From positions 1 through 64,000 of the forward strand of contig CACOMI010000002.1 in assembly GCA_902628275.1 (NCBI GenBank): 64,000 nt of DNA, read 5' to 3'. Below, in pieces: positions 63,512 through 64,000 of this stretch. The notes below the pieces were generated by a model. That model was not told the origin of the DNA, did not search any database, and worked only from the letters and a program-made list of their open reading frames with translations. Positions within the stretch are counted from its first letter, which is position 1; the number at the start of each line of letters is the position of its first letter. Made by a program: the position numbers and the translations under genes. Source of the stretch: an uncultured Pelagibacteraceae bacterium. Lineage in GTDB: Bacteria > Pseudomonadota > Alphaproteobacteria > Pelagibacterales > Pelagibacteraceae.

Positions 63512-64000
63512 ATGGCAAAAATTAAAATTAAAAGGGAGCGAGTTAAATTCGCCTCAGACAATGTTGCTGGCGCTTGTCCTGAAGTATTAGATGCAATTTT
63601 AAAAGCCAATGAAGGAGATAGCACCCCTTACGGTAACGATACGATATCAACTGAATTACAAGACAAGTTTTCAGAAATCTTTGAAAAAGAAGTAATTGTT
63701 TTTCCTACTGCTTCAGGTACAGCAGCCAATGCTTTAGCATTATCTACAATGACACCTTCATACGGAAATATCTATTGCCATAAAATGTCCCACATAAATA
63801 CTGATGAATGTGGTGCACCTGAATTTTATACAGGAGGAGGAAAGTTAGTTACTTTAAATGGAGTAAAGGGAAAAATAACTGCAGACGAGTTAGATCAATC
63901 AATAGGTGGACAAGGTATTGTTCATCATACACAACCTTCATCAGTCAGTATTACTCAGCTTTGTGAAACAGGTGAAGTTTATCAATTACATGAAATTAAA
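63512..64000 (+). CDS. Threonine aldolase-like PLP enzyme (3' part outside window)
   Basis: The first 163 residues are visible. FASDNVAGACPEVLDAILKA, STPYGNDTISTELQDKFSEI and the TASGTAANALALSTM PLP-phosphate site are those of low-specificity L-threonine aldolase (threonine to glycine plus acetaldehyde). The HINTDECGAPEFYTGGGKL segment is also family-like. The PLP lysine lies beyond the edge. Two bases separate it from the amidinotransferase; producing glycine would feed that enzyme. Confidence 0.9.
   Translation, partial: MAKIKIKRERVKFASDNVAGACPEVLDAILKANEGDSTPYGNDTISTELQDKFSEIFEKEVIVFPTASGTAANALALSTMTPSYGNIYCHKMSHINTDECGAPEFYTGGGKLVTLNGVKGKITADELDQSIGGQGIVHHTQPSSVSITQLCETGEVYQLHEIK

Noticed and set aside
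1..64000. CRISPR arrays, insertion sequences, prophage genes or genomic island borders
   Set aside because: I found no regularly spaced repeats, transposase or integrase motifs, or inverted terminal repeats. Composition is uniform across the window, and the single tRNA gene has no integrase or duplicated 3' end beside it.

Overview
This window looks like a chromosome segment of a SAR11-type alphaproteobacterium (Candidatus Pelagibacter or a close relative). The evidence is very AT-rich DNA (about 30% GC by eye), almost no non-coding space, many start/stop overlaps, and convergent genes that touch or overlap. It also has a proteorhodopsin followed by a ferredoxin and a TrxR-like reductase, a tandem glycine riboswitch before gcvT, an alphaproteobacterial zinc-less DksA and a GTTC-N7-GTTC SOS operator. 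I see no insertion sequence, phage, CRISPR array or rRNA. One tRNA gene, tRNA-Leu(GAG), is present. No gap between genes exceeds 300 bases.

Layout. 1-5366: nadA (cut by the window edge), tRNA-Leu, ygfZ, dihydroorotase, an SMR transporter and prpE. 5576-8450: a light-energy block with blue-tuned proteorhodopsin, terminator, 2Fe-2S ferredoxin, ferredoxin reductase and a GST. 8454-9178: dksA with two previously uncalled small membrane-peptide ORFs coupled behind it. 9257-14971: a surface/secretion block (GT39 and GT2 sugar transferases, DUF1800, Tat-exported DUF1501, secreted jelly-roll protein). 15234-16884: umuDC behind an SOS operator. 17072-24082: VOC protein, GFA-domain protein, glycerate-kinase-like protein, TolC, RecA and AlaS. 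24074-32674: Icd, phospholipid synthesis (psd-pssA), GT8-like protein, RlmE, purine synthesis (a guaB without CBS domains, and guaA), GloA and PanB. 32675-41748: a TerC-type protein, a complete branched-chain amino-acid-type ABC transporter (livK divergent from livHMGF) and a 5-oxoprolinase cluster (DUF1445, TPR protein, pxpA divergent from pxpBC). 41748-47167: a DMT permease, then a glycine riboswitch and gcvT-gcvH-gcvP. 47174-52473: a membrane-lipid/photo-oxidative-stress-like cluster (FAD oxidoreductase, DUF1365, cyclopropane-fatty-acid synthase-like methyltransferase, DUF3833 lipoprotein, SDR, TspO) containing an 8-Cys mini-protein preceded by two Fur-box-like sites. 52476-64000: a DAO-type oxidase, SelO, formate dehydrogenase, HPP protein, NifU-like scaffold, MoeA, a DMT permease, creatinase, TPR-sulfotransferase, glycine amidinotransferase and threonine aldolase (cut by the edge).

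How it fits together. Glycine and one-carbon metabolism runs through the second half. The glycine-sensing riboswitch controls the cleavage system. Creatinase, amidinotransferase, threonine aldolase and a sarcosine/glycine-oxidase-like flavoprotein all act on, or yield, glycine or N-methylglycine. NAD-dependent formate dehydrogenase can oxidise formate derived from C1 units. The most striking observation is a perfect 12-nt complementarity between the second glycine aptamer's 5' flank and the sequence covering the gcvT start codon. This gives a simple physical model for a glycine-ON translational switch. Other points worth checking are the dksA-linked small ORFs, the Fur-box/8-Cys gene, the CBS-less IMP dehydrogenase, and the possible glycine-dependent arginine-to-urea loop formed by amidinotransferase and creatinase.
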